A stretch of 53,032 nucleotides of DNA from positions 1 to 53,032 of the forward strand of contig CALXKD010000008.1 in assembly GCA_944388795.1 (NCBI GenBank), read 5' to 3'. Shown here piece by piece: positions 1-7,221 of the stretch (within the stretch, counting starts at the first letter, position 1; every line of letters starts with the position of its first letter). The position numbers and the translations under genes are program-made. Source of the DNA: an uncultured Clostridia bacterium (GTDB lineage: Bacteria > Bacillota > Clostridia > TANB77 > CAG-508). The notes beneath the pieces are model-generated. The model ran no database searches. It saw only the letters and a list, made by a program, of their open reading frames with translations, and was not told where the DNA came from.

Positions 1-9
1 TAACTAATT

Positions 10-213
10 TTGAAGATATTAATACTTCTAAAAATAGTTCTACCGTTACGAAAAGTAACATCGGTACATAAAGATGTATCTGAAAGACTAAAGAAAATAA
101 ATCCAAGTTTGGCAGTTGAGGTAAGAAAGGTTCTAGATGAAAATAAAGCAGAAAGACATATAAGAGGGGGGATGGCAACAAAATTAAAATATAGTCATAT
201 GCATCATAAATAA
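10..213 (+). CDS. C-terminal part of an unrecognised protein (possibly frame-disrupted)
   Basis: I do not recognise this gene. The reading frame ending at 213 has a Lys/Arg/Glu-rich, conserved-looking C-terminus (ending KLKYSHMHHK), but its only upstream start is a TTG at 10 without a visible ribosome binding site, just after a stop at 1-3. A second frame, open from the window edge, runs to a TAA at 69-71 and reads as a hydrophilic tail (Asn/Ser/Thr-rich). The two may be halves of one gene joined by a frameshift near 69, or the downstream part may start internally. It lies just upstream of yabG, where ksgA or rnmV sits in other Firmicutes, but I see no KsgA or RNase M5 signature. Confidence 0.35.
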   Translation: MKILILLKIVLPLRKVTSVHKDVSERLKKINPSLAVEVRKVLDENKAERHIRGGMATKLKYSHMHHK

Positions 214-227
214 AAATAATATGATAT

Positions 228-256
228 CACCAATCTACAAAAAGCGACATAGAATA
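228..256 (+). promoter_or_regulatory. Candidate sigma-K promoter of yabG
   Basis: A CATAGAATA element at 248-256 fits the sigma-K -10 pattern CATANNNTA, with a CAC at 228-230 fitting the short -35 (mAC) 17 bases upstream. yabG is a late mother-cell gene under sigma-K in Bacillus subtilis, which supports the reading. The match is short, so it is tentative. Confidence 0.45.
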
Positions 257-286
257 TAATAGCTTAATTTTTGAGGTGATAGTCAT

Positions 287-1096
287 ATGAAAAAAATAAA
301 GATTGGAGAGATTGTAGCTAGAAAATCACATAATAAAGACATATTATTTAGAATAAAAAATATTATAGAAACTAAAAATGAAAAAATTGCAATTTTAACA
401 GGGATTATAGAAAGGGTAGAGGCAGATAGTGAACTAAGTGATTTAGAAATTGTAAGTGAAGAAAGATTAGATAAGGATTTACATGCTATACAAAAAAGAA
501 TAGAAGGAAAAATAGAGAAATTAAATCCTATCAATAAAAATAAATATATGGTAACAGGGAAAATATTGCATTTAGATGGTGACAAAAAATATAGCGAAAA
601 ATCATATAGATATTATAGAAAATTAGGCTTAAATGCAATTGTAAAAAATATACCAGAATATAAACAGCCAAAAGTTGTATATCATTTATTAAACATATAT
701 AAGCCTGACATACTAGTGATAACAGGACATGATGGAATGATAAAAAATGCTACGAGATATAATGATTTATATAATTATCGAAATTCAAAATATTTCATTG
801 AAACAGTAAAAGAAGCGAGAAAATATGATAAAGAGGTGCATAAAAACTTAGTAATTTTTGCAGGAGCATGTCAAAGCTATTTTGAGGCATTAATATCTGC
901 AGGAGCAAATTTTGCTTCTTCACCAGCAAGAATTTTAATAGACTTTATAGATCCTTTAATTGTGGCTGAAAAAGTAGCTATAACAGAAAGATATAAATAT
1001 ATTACAATAGAAGATATAGAAAGTGAATTAAGAGATGGAAAAGACGGAATCAATGGTATTGGAGCAAATGGGAAAATGTATAAGATGATAAAATAA
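287..1096 (+). CDS. yabG: Sporulation-specific protease YabG
   Basis: This is YabG, the cysteine-type protease that processes spore coat proteins late in sporulation in the mother cell. The 269-residue length suits the family. The N-terminus (KIGEIVARKSHNKDILFRI) is the family opening, followed by GKILHLDGD near residue 95, VITGHDG near 145 with the likely catalytic His, and IFAGACQSYFEAL near 190 with the likely catalytic Cys. The C-terminal GIGANGKMY matches the family end. The start follows a GAGGTGATAG ribosome binding site. The gene is followed by veg and sipL, an order also found in Clostridioides difficile. Identification is from remembered family sequence, and confidence is high. Confidence 0.95.
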   Translation: MKKIKIGEIVARKSHNKDILFRIKNIIETKNEKIAILTGIIERVEADSELSDLEIVSEERLDKDLHAIQKRIEGKIEKLNPINKNKYMVTGKILHLDGDKKYSEKSYRYYRKLGLNAIVKNIPEYKQPKVVYHLLNIYKPDILVITGHDGMIKNATRYNDLYNYRNSKYFIETVKEARKYDKEVHKNLVIFAGACQSYFEALISAGANFASSPARILIDFIDPLIVAEKVAITERYKYITIEDIESELRDGKDGINGIGANGKMYKMIK

Positions 1097-1210
1097 GATA
1101 TGAAACAGAAATGTAATATATTTGTAACATAAAAGTAATATTAGTAGAACAAATGGATGAAACCCCACTAAAATAGGCATGTACAGCGATTTTTCAAAAA
1201 TATCCTTTTT

Positions 1211-1239
1211 TTGACAATTTACCCTAAAAATGCTATAAT
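1211..1239 (+). promoter_or_regulatory. Consensus sigma-A promoter of veg
   Basis: TTGACA at 1211-1216 and TATAAT at 1234-1239 are separated by exactly 17 bases. Transcription should begin near 1246, just upstream of the AAGGGAGTAGGTG ribosome binding site of veg. The veg promoter is also among the strongest vegetative promoters in Bacillus subtilis. Confidence 0.9.
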
Positions 1240-1268
1240 CAAGCTATCTTAAGGGAGTAGGTGATAGC

Positions 1269-1568
1269 ATGATTTGTAAAAACGACATAGCAAATCTAAA
1301 AACTGACATCTTAGAGAAAGTGGGGCAAAAGATAATTGTAAAAGGCTCTTTAGGAAGAAGTAAAGCCTTTGAAAAAGAAGCTACAATAGAAAAAGCATAT
1401 CCTAATATTTTTGTAGTAAAATATGAGGAAAATAATAGAAATGTAACATATAGTTATACAGATGTTTTAACGAGAACAGTAGAGGTTGAAGTATTTGATG
1501 GAGATTCATATAGCCCATTAATACCACCACCAGTTAACTTAAAAAAGAAGAAAACAACTGAATTATAA
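1269..1568 (+). CDS. veg: Veg family protein (DUF1021)
   Basis: This is a small 99-residue Veg protein, implicated in biofilm gene control in Bacillus subtilis. Family hallmarks are visible: DIANLKTDILEKVGQKI at the N-terminus, KGSLGRSKAFEKEATIEKAYPN in the centre, and a conserved TYSYTDVLTRTVEV segment. The protein is predicted to be a soluble beta-barrel-like cytoplasmic protein. It sits between yabG and sipL with its own consensus promoter and a strong terminator, so it is probably monocistronic. The start ATG follows an AGGGAGTAGGTG ribosome binding site. Confidence is high. Confidence 0.93.
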   Translation: MICKNDIANLKTDILEKVGQKIIVKGSLGRSKAFEKEATIEKAYPNIFVVKYEENNRNVTYSYTDVLTRTVEVEVFDGDSYSPLIPPPVNLKKKKTTEL

Positions 1569-1599
1569 AAAGAAAACTTTTAAAAGTTTTCTTTTTTTG
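1569..1599 (+). terminator. Rho-independent terminator of veg
   Basis: AGAAAACTTT and AAAGTTTTCT form a near-perfect palindromic stem immediately after the veg stop codon, followed by a run of seven T. Confidence 0.85.
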
Positions 1600-1610
1600 T
1601 GTCTAATTTG

Positions 1611-1639
1611 TTATAAATTCGAAATCTTATTCATATATT
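1611..1639 (+). promoter_or_regulatory. Possible sigma-E promoter of sipL
   Basis: CATATATT at 1632-1639 resembles the sigma-E -10 element, and the AT-rich TTATAAA at 1611 lies about 14 bases upstream where the -35 is expected. SipL homologues are early mother-cell proteins. In such AT-rich DNA this match is weak. Confidence 0.3.
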
Positions 1640-1670
1640 TACAATAAAGAAATGATAAAGGAGGTAAATA

Positions 1671-3242
1671 ATGATTGTAGATACCATAAAAGAGAATTTA
1701 TGTGTCAATAAGAAAGTAGCAACAAAAAAAGAAATTATATTTGTAGAGGGAGATGTGATTGTTCCAGATGCAAAGCCTGATGTTTTAAATGTAATTTGTA
1801 CAAGTGGGGTAGTATGTATTTACAAAAAGGAAATGATAGATGAGAAAATAAAAATTGAGGGAAAAGTAGATACATATATTATGTATATGACAGATAATAG
1901 TAAAGAAAGAATTAGGGGAATTAATACAGAGTTAGACTTATCGGAAACGATAAATATTCCCAATATAACAAATGAGATGGAAAGTAAAATTAATACCAAT
2001 GTAAAGGAAATAGAAGCAAGAGTCATCAATGAAAGAAAAATTACTGTAAAAGCAACAATTGAAGTAACAATAGAAGTTTTTGCAAAAGAAGCACTTTCTA
2101 TAGTGAATAGTTTAGAAAATACAGAAGAAATAAAAATGCTACAAGAAGAATTAGCTGTTAATTCATTAGTAGGAAGTGGAGAAACCAAAATATATGCAAA
2201 AGATAATATTGCTATAGATAATATAGATAATTTAGTAGAAATATTAAAATTAGATGTACAAATTTGCAATAAGGATATAAAAATTAGCTATAATAAGGTA
2301 TTAACAAAAGCAGAAGCAGAAGTAAGGATGATGTATTTAACAGAAGATAATAGAATTAATAAAGTGATTTCAAGAATACCAATTATAGGATTTATTGATA
2401 TACCAGATGTAAATGAAGGCAATAGTTGTGACACAGAGTATGAAATACGAAATATTCTTGTTAAACCTAATAGTGTAGAAGAACATTCTGTATATATAGA
2501 AATGGAGATAGGGGTTCATACAGTTGTATACGAAGAAAAAATAATGAATATCATACAAGATATCTATAGTCCATCTCAAAATATAGAATTTAATAAAAGA
2601 ACCATAAGAACAATTGCTGGTAGACAAGAAATAACGAATACAAAAGAGATAAAGGAAAGAATCATGATAGAGGATTTAAAGGATAGAGAAATAGTAGATG
2701 TAGATGTTGTTCCGAATCTATTGAAACAAAATATAGAACAAAATACGATTACATATAATGGAGAATTAGAAATTAGCTTTATGCTAATGGGAGAAGATAT
2801 GCAAGTAATTATGAAAAGAGAAATCATTCCTTTTGAATATGTAATAGATAATATAAATGATGGAGAAAATGCCAATATTCATACTAATATAGAAATAAGT
2901 AATCAAGATTTTATTGTACAAGGAAATGGAGAAATTATAGCAGATATTCAAATGTTGTTTCATAGTATCATTGATAAAAATGTAAATATCAATACAATTG
3001 ATGAAATTCAAGCAAATGGAGAAAGAGAAGAACAAGATTATAGTATTATTATGTATATTGTAAAAAAGGATGATACTTTATGGAATATTGCCAAAAGATT
3101 TGGAAGCACAATTGATGATATTGCAAGAGTAAATGGAATAGAGAATCCAGATAGTATCTATCCAGGTCAAAAACTATTTATACCAAGATATAAAAGAAGT
3201 GGAGTGAGTAGCAGTCAGGCTTCTATGATAAATTATGCCTAA
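1671..3242 (+). CDS. sipL: SPOCS and LysM domain spore morphogenesis protein (SipL-like)
   Basis: This 523-residue protein resembles SipL, the clostridial partner of SpoIVA that tethers the coat to the forespore. The N-terminus (residues 1-130) is a SPOCS/DUF3794 domain with the typical EGDVIVPDAKPDVLNV opening. SPOCS-like repeats continue through the middle, including one around residues 320-440 (AGRQEITNTKEI). A LysM domain fills about residues 455-505 (IVKKDDTLWNIAKRFGST, then YPGQKLFIP). This architecture, length and position after yabG and veg match C. difficile sipL. The start follows an AAAGGAGGTAAAT ribosome binding site. The 3' end overlaps yunB by 8 bases, so the two are probably cotranscribed in the mother cell. 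Confidence 0.85.
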   Translation: MIVDTIKENLCVNKKVATKKEIIFVEGDVIVPDAKPDVLNVICTSGVVCIYKKEMIDEKIKIEGKVDTYIMYMTDNSKERIRGINTELDLSETINIPNITNEMESKINTNVKEIEARVINERKITVKATIEVTIEVFAKEALSIVNSLENTEEIKMLQEELAVNSLVGSGETKIYAKDNIAIDNIDNLVEILKLDVQICNKDIKISYNKVLTKAEAEVRMMYLTEDNRINKVISRIPIIGFIDIPDVNEGNSCDTEYEIRNILVKPNSVEEHSVYIEMEIGVHTVVYEEKIMNIIQDIYSPSQNIEFNKRTIRTIAGRQEITNTKEIKERIMIEDLKDREIVDVDVVPNLLKQNIEQNTITYNGELEISFMLMGEDMQVIMKREIIPFEYVIDNINDGENANIHTNIEISNQDFIVQGNGEIIADIQMLFHSIIDKNVNINTIDEIQANGEREEQDYSIIMYIVKKDDTLWNIAKRFGSTIDDIARVNGIENPDSIYPGQKLFIPRYKRSGVSSSQASMINYA

Positions 3243-3933
3243 GATTTATTCAAGAAAAAAGATACAAGTTCCCAATATAATGGTGAATGCAAAGAATAAG
3301 AAAAAAATGATGATGATGATGGCTTTTATAACAGCTATGGTGATATCTATAAAACTTATGTTAGATGCAGTAAATCCTATTTTTGATACATTATGTACCA
3401 ATCAAGCAAAAAGTCTAGCAACCATTATTTCTAATGAACAAGCAACAAATGTAATGAGAGAACATAGTTATGATGAACTATTCACAATAGAAAAAGATGA
3501 AAATGGAAATATAACCATGATAAGATCAAATGTGATTCCCATTAATGAAATTATTTCAGATGTAGCTATAAAAATACAAGAAGAATTGAATAAACAGGGA
3601 AGAGAGAATATAGAAATTGCTTTAGGAAGTTTTACAGGAATTAAATTATTGTCAGGAAGGGGACCAGGAATTAAGATAAGAATATCTACAGTAGGAAATG
3701 TAGAAACAGATTTAAAAAGTGAATTCATTGCACAAGGGATAAATCAGACTCTCCATAGAATTTATTTACAAGTAAAATGTCAAGTAAGCATATTAACCCC
3801 ATTTAAGGATATTACAAGAGATATTACAAATCAAGTGTTAATTTTAGAAAATGCTATTATTGGAAAAGTGCCAGACACCTATTATAACATTGAAGGAATT
3901 GATACCAATGAAGTTTTAGAATTTATAGAATAG
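3235..3933 (+). CDS. yunB: Sporulation protein YunB
   Basis: This 232-residue protein matches the YunB sporulation family. A basic N-terminus precedes a single membrane segment (about residues 28-46, after a run of Met), then the conserved AVNPIFDTLCTNQAKSLAT and an extracytoplasmic domain with the SGRGPGIKIRISTVGNVETDLKS and GINQTLHRI motifs. YunB is a mother-cell protein of unknown biochemical role. Its start ATG overlaps the last codons of sipL by 8 bases, which implies translational coupling. Confidence 0.88.
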   Translation: MPKIYSRKKIQVPNIMVNAKNKKKMMMMMAFITAMVISIKLMLDAVNPIFDTLCTNQAKSLATIISNEQATNVMREHSYDELFTIEKDENGNITMIRSNVIPINEIISDVAIKIQEELNKQGRENIEIALGSFTGIKLLSGRGPGIKIRISTVGNVETDLKSEFIAQGINQTLHRIYLQVKCQVSILTPFKDITRDITNQVLILENAIIGKVPDTYYNIEGIDTNEVLEFIE

Positions 3934-3982
3934 ATTCATATAACCTTTTAAGATAGAATATACTATTTTAGGAGGTTTTTTT

Positions 3983-4568
3983 ATGTTAAAAATGATAGAG
4001 TTACCATATCCATTAAATGCTTTAGAGCCATACTATTCAAAAGAAACATTGGATTTACATTATCACATTTTATATAAAGGATATGTAGATAATACAAATC
4101 AGACAGAAGAAAAATTGAAAATAGCAAGAGAGAAAAAAGATTTTTCTAATATCAAATGTTTAGAAAAAGATTTAAGTTTTTATGGGTCAGGGGCTATTTT
4201 GCATGAATTATTTTTTGAGAATATGGGACCTGCTATTCCAACAGAACCAGATATAGAACTGATGCAACAAATCATAAAGGACTTTGGAAGTTATGAAATA
4301 TTTAAGGAACAATTTACAGAAGCAAGTAAAACAGTAGAGGCATCACGGCTGGGGCATTTTAGTATGGCTTCCCAAGTGGAATAAATTAGAAGTTTTACAA
4401 TGTGAAAAACATCAAAATTTAACATTATGGGGATGCAAACCATTATTGGTTTTAGATATGTGGGAACATTCCTATTATTTACAATATCATACTAAAAGAC
4501 CAGAGTATATCCAAGCGTTTTGGAATATTGTGAATTGGAATATGGTAAATAAAAGATTTCGACATTAG
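3983..4568 (+). CDS. sodA: Fe/Mn superoxide dismutase, reading requires +1 frameshift at CGG
   Basis: This is an Fe/Mn superoxide dismutase, which converts superoxide to peroxide and oxygen. Related enzymes are spore coat components. The zero frame (3983-4384) carries the first two metal-ligand regions, DLHYHILY near residue 26 and AILHELFFENMGP near 73, then reaches an in-frame CGG at 4346 and stops 12 codons later. Skipping the C gives SGWGILVWLPKWNKLEVLQ and the remaining ligands in LDMWEHSYYL (Asp and His), ending at 4568. The joined protein is 194 residues, normal for the family. Without the shift the Asp and last His ligands are lost. An AGGAGG ribosome binding site precedes the ATG. 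This could instead be a pseudogene, but see the CGG finding. Confidence 0.8.
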
Positions 4569-4687
4569 ATTCAAAAGAAAGACAATTTAAAGATATGCAA
4601 TTAAAAGAATTTGACCAAGAGTATACTGTACATAATCTTGATACAGTGAAACCATTTTGGAAAAGATATCTAGAAGAAAGGCAGTAA
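4569..4687 (+). pseudogene. Possible orphaned C-terminal extension of the dismutase
   Basis: Immediately after the dismutase stop, another frame (codons from 4562 to a TAA at 4685-4687) stays open for about 40 Lys/Glu/Gln-rich codons and ends FWKRYLEERQ. It looks like coding sequence that once continued the dismutase. Joining it would need a second shift of -1 or +2 near 4557-4562, where the codon is CGA rather than CGG. It may be a decayed extension or reflect a base missing from the TTT run. Confidence 0.4.
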
Positions 4688-4740
4688 AGAAGTGTGAAAG
4701 AAAATGATAAAATAATATAATAAATATAAAATAGTAGTAA

Positions 4741-4771
4741 AAACCTCGGAAGTTTGAAACTTCTGAGGTTT
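4741..4771 (+). terminator. Terminator downstream of the dismutase
   Basis: AAACCTC and GAGGTTT close a 13-15 bp stem whose inner part is GGAAGTTT/AAACTTCT. The stem is strikingly similar to the one at 6011-6042 beyond the next gene. Confidence 0.75.
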
Positions 4772-4932
4772 GACATTTTATATCTTTTTATAAATTTTAA
4801 AGGTAAAAAAACTAATACTTAGGGAATTTTTTGCATATTGTGAGTTTATTATGTATTAGATTTAAATAGAGTTTTTAAGGTTTTTATAGAAAATTTTATT
4901 GCAAAAGTATAACCATATTTTAATGAAAATAT

Positions 4933-4970
4933 AAAAAAACATTGACATATACAAACAAATGTTTTTTAAT
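4933..4970 (+). promoter_or_regulatory. Sigma-A promoter overlapped by an inverted-repeat operator
   Basis: TTGACA at 4942-4947 and TTTAAT at 4965-4970 are 17 bases apart. An inverted repeat, AAAAAACATT (4933-4942) and AATGTTTTTT (4958-4967), brackets the spacer and overlaps both promoter elements. This arrangement suggests repression, perhaps by the ORF6N protein encoded just downstream. The rest of the 310-base gap between the dismutase and this gene shows only the terminator at 4741. Confidence 0.65.
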
Positions 4971-4997
4971 ATCTACAAGTAAAAAGGATGTGAAAAT

Positions 4998-5900
4998 ATG
5001 GAAAATCAATTAAAAATAGTAAATAGTGCAGAAATAAAAAATTTAATATATACAATAAGAGGTAAGCAAGTAATCTTAGATAGTGATGTAGCTATGCTAT
5101 ATCATTATGAAACTAAAAATGTAAATAAAGCAATGAAAAGAAATATTGACAGATTTCCAGAAGATTTTTGTTTTCAATTAACTAATGATGAATTTAAAAA
5201 TTTAAGGTTCCAATTTGGAACCTTAAATAAAAAAGTTAATAATGGAAAAGTTACAAGAAAATATTTACCCTATGTCTATACTGAGCAGGGAATATCAATG
5301 CTTGCAGGAGTATTAAAAAATGATATTGCTGTTCAAGTTAGTATTAGTATAATAAGAGCTTTTATTGAAATGAGAAAATTTATGTCTTCAAATTCACAAA
5401 TATTTGAAAGATTAACAAATGTAGAATATAAATTGCTAGAACAAGACAAAAAATTTGATGAAATATTTAATCAATTACAATATGAAGAAAATATAAAACA
5501 AAAAATATTTTTTGAAGGTCAAATATATGATGCATATAGTTTAGTAATAGATATTATAAAAAGAGCTAAAAGTAAAATTATGATAATAGATAATTATATA
5601 GATGATAGTATTTTAAAAATATTAGTAAAGAAAAATAAAAATGTAGAAGTAGTAATATTGACTTCGAAAAATAGTAATATTTCAAAATTGGATATACAAA
5701 AATTTAATAAAGAATATCCCATTTTGAAGGTAGCAAAAACAGATAAATTCCATGATAGATTTATTATTATAGATAATAAAGAACTATATCATTGTGGTGC
5801 TTCGATAAAGGATTTAGGAAAAAAATGTTTTGGAATAAATAAAATAGACGATATAGAAATAATAAATAAATTTGTAAAGATGCAGTATAATAGTAAGTGA
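4998..5900 (+). CDS. ORF6N domain protein with PLD-like C-terminal domain
   Basis: This 300-residue protein has an ORF6N DNA-binding domain at about residues 10-100 (IRGKQVILDSDVAMLY, MKRNIDRFPEDFCFQL, YVYTEQGISMLAGVL). A charged helical linker follows at 120-165, then a phospholipase D-like domain around 165-275 containing HDRFIIID and HCGASIKDLGKKCF. ORF6N proteins come from phage anti-repressor families and are widespread as chromosomal accessory genes. PLD-like domains of this kind usually act on nucleic acids or help dimerise. The gene is monocistronic, with an operator-like promoter and flanking stem-loops of related sequence, so it looks like a small mobile or exchangeable cassette. 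Its biological role is not known to me. Confidence 0.75.
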   Translation: MENQLKIVNSAEIKNLIYTIRGKQVILDSDVAMLYHYETKNVNKAMKRNIDRFPEDFCFQLTNDEFKNLRFQFGTLNKKVNNGKVTRKYLPYVYTEQGISMLAGVLKNDIAVQVSISIIRAFIEMRKFMSSNSQIFERLTNVEYKLLEQDKKFDEIFNQLQYEENIKQKIFFEGQIYDAYSLVIDIIKRAKSKIMIIDNYIDDSILKILVKKNKNVEVVILTSKNSNISKLDIQKFNKEYPILKVAKTDKFHDRFIIIDNKELYHCGASIKDLGKKCFGINKIDDIEIINKFVKMQYNSK

Positions 5901-6010
5901 AAACATATATATTGTGTATATGATAATTGAGAAGGGAACAGATTCAAAATATGGATGTGCTAATTTCAATACTTATATAGATTTCTTGCACAAAAGGAAA
6001 AACATTAACA

Positions 6011-6042
6011 AAAACTCAGAAGTTTTAATACTTCTGAGTTTT
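6011..6042. terminator. Bidirectional terminator between the ORF6N gene and rpsI
   Basis: AAAACTCAGAAGT and ACTTCTGAGTTTT form a perfect 13-bp stem with a short loop, with A-rich and T-rich flanks on both sides. It can end both the rightward ORF6N transcript and the leftward rplM-rpsI transcript. Confidence 0.85.
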
Positions 6043-6050
6043 GATATTTT

Positions 6051-6452
6051 CTATCTCTTACTGAATTGTGGAGCTTTACGAGCTTTTTTAAGACCATATT
6101 TCTTTCTTTCTTTCATACGAGGATCTCTTGTTAAGAATCCATTTGATTTTAAAGCTGGTCTGTATTCTTGATTTGCTTCATTTAAAGCTCTGGCAATACC
6201 ATGTCTAATTGCTCCAGCTTGACCTGTGAATCCTCCACCTTTAACTGTACAAATAACATCATATTTAGAAGCTGTATTTGTAACTGTTAATGGTTGTCTA
6301 ACGATAACTTTTAAAGTTTCTAATCCGAAGAATTCATCAATATCTTTATCATTGATTGTGATTTTTCCATTACCTTCAACAAGTCTAACTCTTGCTACTG
6401 AAGATTTTCTTCTACCTGTACCATAAAAAACTACATTTTCTTTTTTAGCCAT
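6051..6452 (-). CDS. rpsI: 30S ribosomal protein S9
   Basis: Ribosomal protein S9, 133 residues, a component of the 30S subunit whose C-terminal tail reaches the P-site tRNA. Diagnostic segments are [15 protein letters not shown] near the N-terminus, [19 protein letters not shown] in the centre, and the basic end [16 protein letters not shown]. It lies one base after rplM and is cotranscribed with it, as in nearly all bacteria. Confidence 0.98.
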   Translation of the reverse strand: MAKKENVVFYGTGRRKSSVARVRLVEGNGKITINDKDIDEFFGLETLKVIVRQPLTVTNTASKYDVICTVKGGGFTGQAGAIRHGIARALNEANQEYRPALKSNGFLTRDPRMKERKKYGLKKARKAPQFSKR

Positions 6453-6453
6453 A

Positions 6454-6891
6454 TTATTTTACCTCCCATACTTCTGGTTTTTGTGCTTGGTTTTCATGCT
6501 CACTACCAGCATAAACTCTTAATTTTTTAGCCATTTTTCTACCTAAAGATTTATGTGGTAACATTCCTTTAATAGCTAATGTCATAGCTTTTTCTGGATT
6601 TTTTTCAAGCATTACTTTTGCAGGAACTTCTTTCATTCCTCCAATATATCCTGAATGATGTCTATAAACTTTTTGATTTAATTTGTTACCTGTTAAGATA
6701 ACATCTTTACAATTAAGGATAATAACATGATCACCCATATCAATATTAGGTGTATATGTTGGTTTGTGTTTTCCTCTTAATAATTTTGCAGCTTCTGTAG
6801 CAACTCTACCAAGTGGTTTGTTTGCTGCATTAATAATATACCATTTACTTTCAATTTCATTTGCTTTTGCACTATATGTTGTATTATTCAT
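6454..6891 (-). CDS. rplM: 50S ribosomal protein L13
   Basis: Ribosomal protein L13, 145 residues, an early assembly protein of the 50S subunit. Recognisable motifs are [44 protein letters not shown] and [21 protein letters not shown]. The ATG at 6891 follows a GGAGGG ribosome binding site. It heads the rplM-rpsI operon and has a consensus promoter about 110 bases upstream. Confidence 0.98.
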   Translation of the reverse strand: MNNTTYSAKANEIESKWYIINAANKPLGRVATEAAKLLRGKHKPTYTPNIDMGDHVIILNCKDVILTGNKLNQKVYRHHSGYIGGMKEVPAKVMLEKNPEKAMTLAIKGMLPHKSLGRKMAKKLRVYAGSEHENQAQKPEVWEVK

Positions 6892-6993
6892 GATGATAAT
6901 ACCCTCCTATTATTATAATTTATTTATATGAAATTTAAATCTAAAACCACCGGGGAGAGATTTTATATTTAAATCATATTCTAATATAATTGC
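6892..6993 (-). promoter_or_regulatory. rplM 5' leader, possible L13 autoregulatory RNA
   Basis: The roughly 100-base leader between the promoter and rplM contains a GC-rich patch (CTCCCCGGTGGTTTTAG on the minus strand, near 6945-6961) that stands out in AT-rich surroundings. Firmicutes often carry an L13-binding leader here. I cannot confirm the fold, so this is a suggestion from position only. Confidence 0.3.
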
Positions 6994-6999
6994 TAAATA

Positions 7000-7028
7000 A
7001 TTTTAATACAAAAATGCGAAATTGTCAA
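7000..7028 (-). promoter_or_regulatory. Sigma-A promoter of rplM-rpsI
   Basis: On the minus strand, TTGACA (7028-7023) and TAAAAT (7005-7000) are 17 bases apart, placing the start of transcription near 6993. The rest of the interval up to the flippase start at 7222 is AT-rich and holds no gene I can see. Confidence 0.85.
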
Positions 7029-7221
7029 GAATTTTAACAAAAAATTTCAAAAGTATTGAATAATTTAGTAATTAAATTTATAATTAATTCGTACAATTAA
7101 AAAGAAACATATATATAATAGTTAAAATACAAAAACTTAATAAAAAAAGAATATTGTCACATTATGTACATAAGTGAGTGATATATAGATAAGAACAATG
7201 TATAAGAACAGGAGGTATTGA

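Noticed and set aside
5914..6171. Small open frame between the ORF6N gene and rpsI
   Set aside because: It runs through the bidirectional terminator and into the antisense of rpsI.
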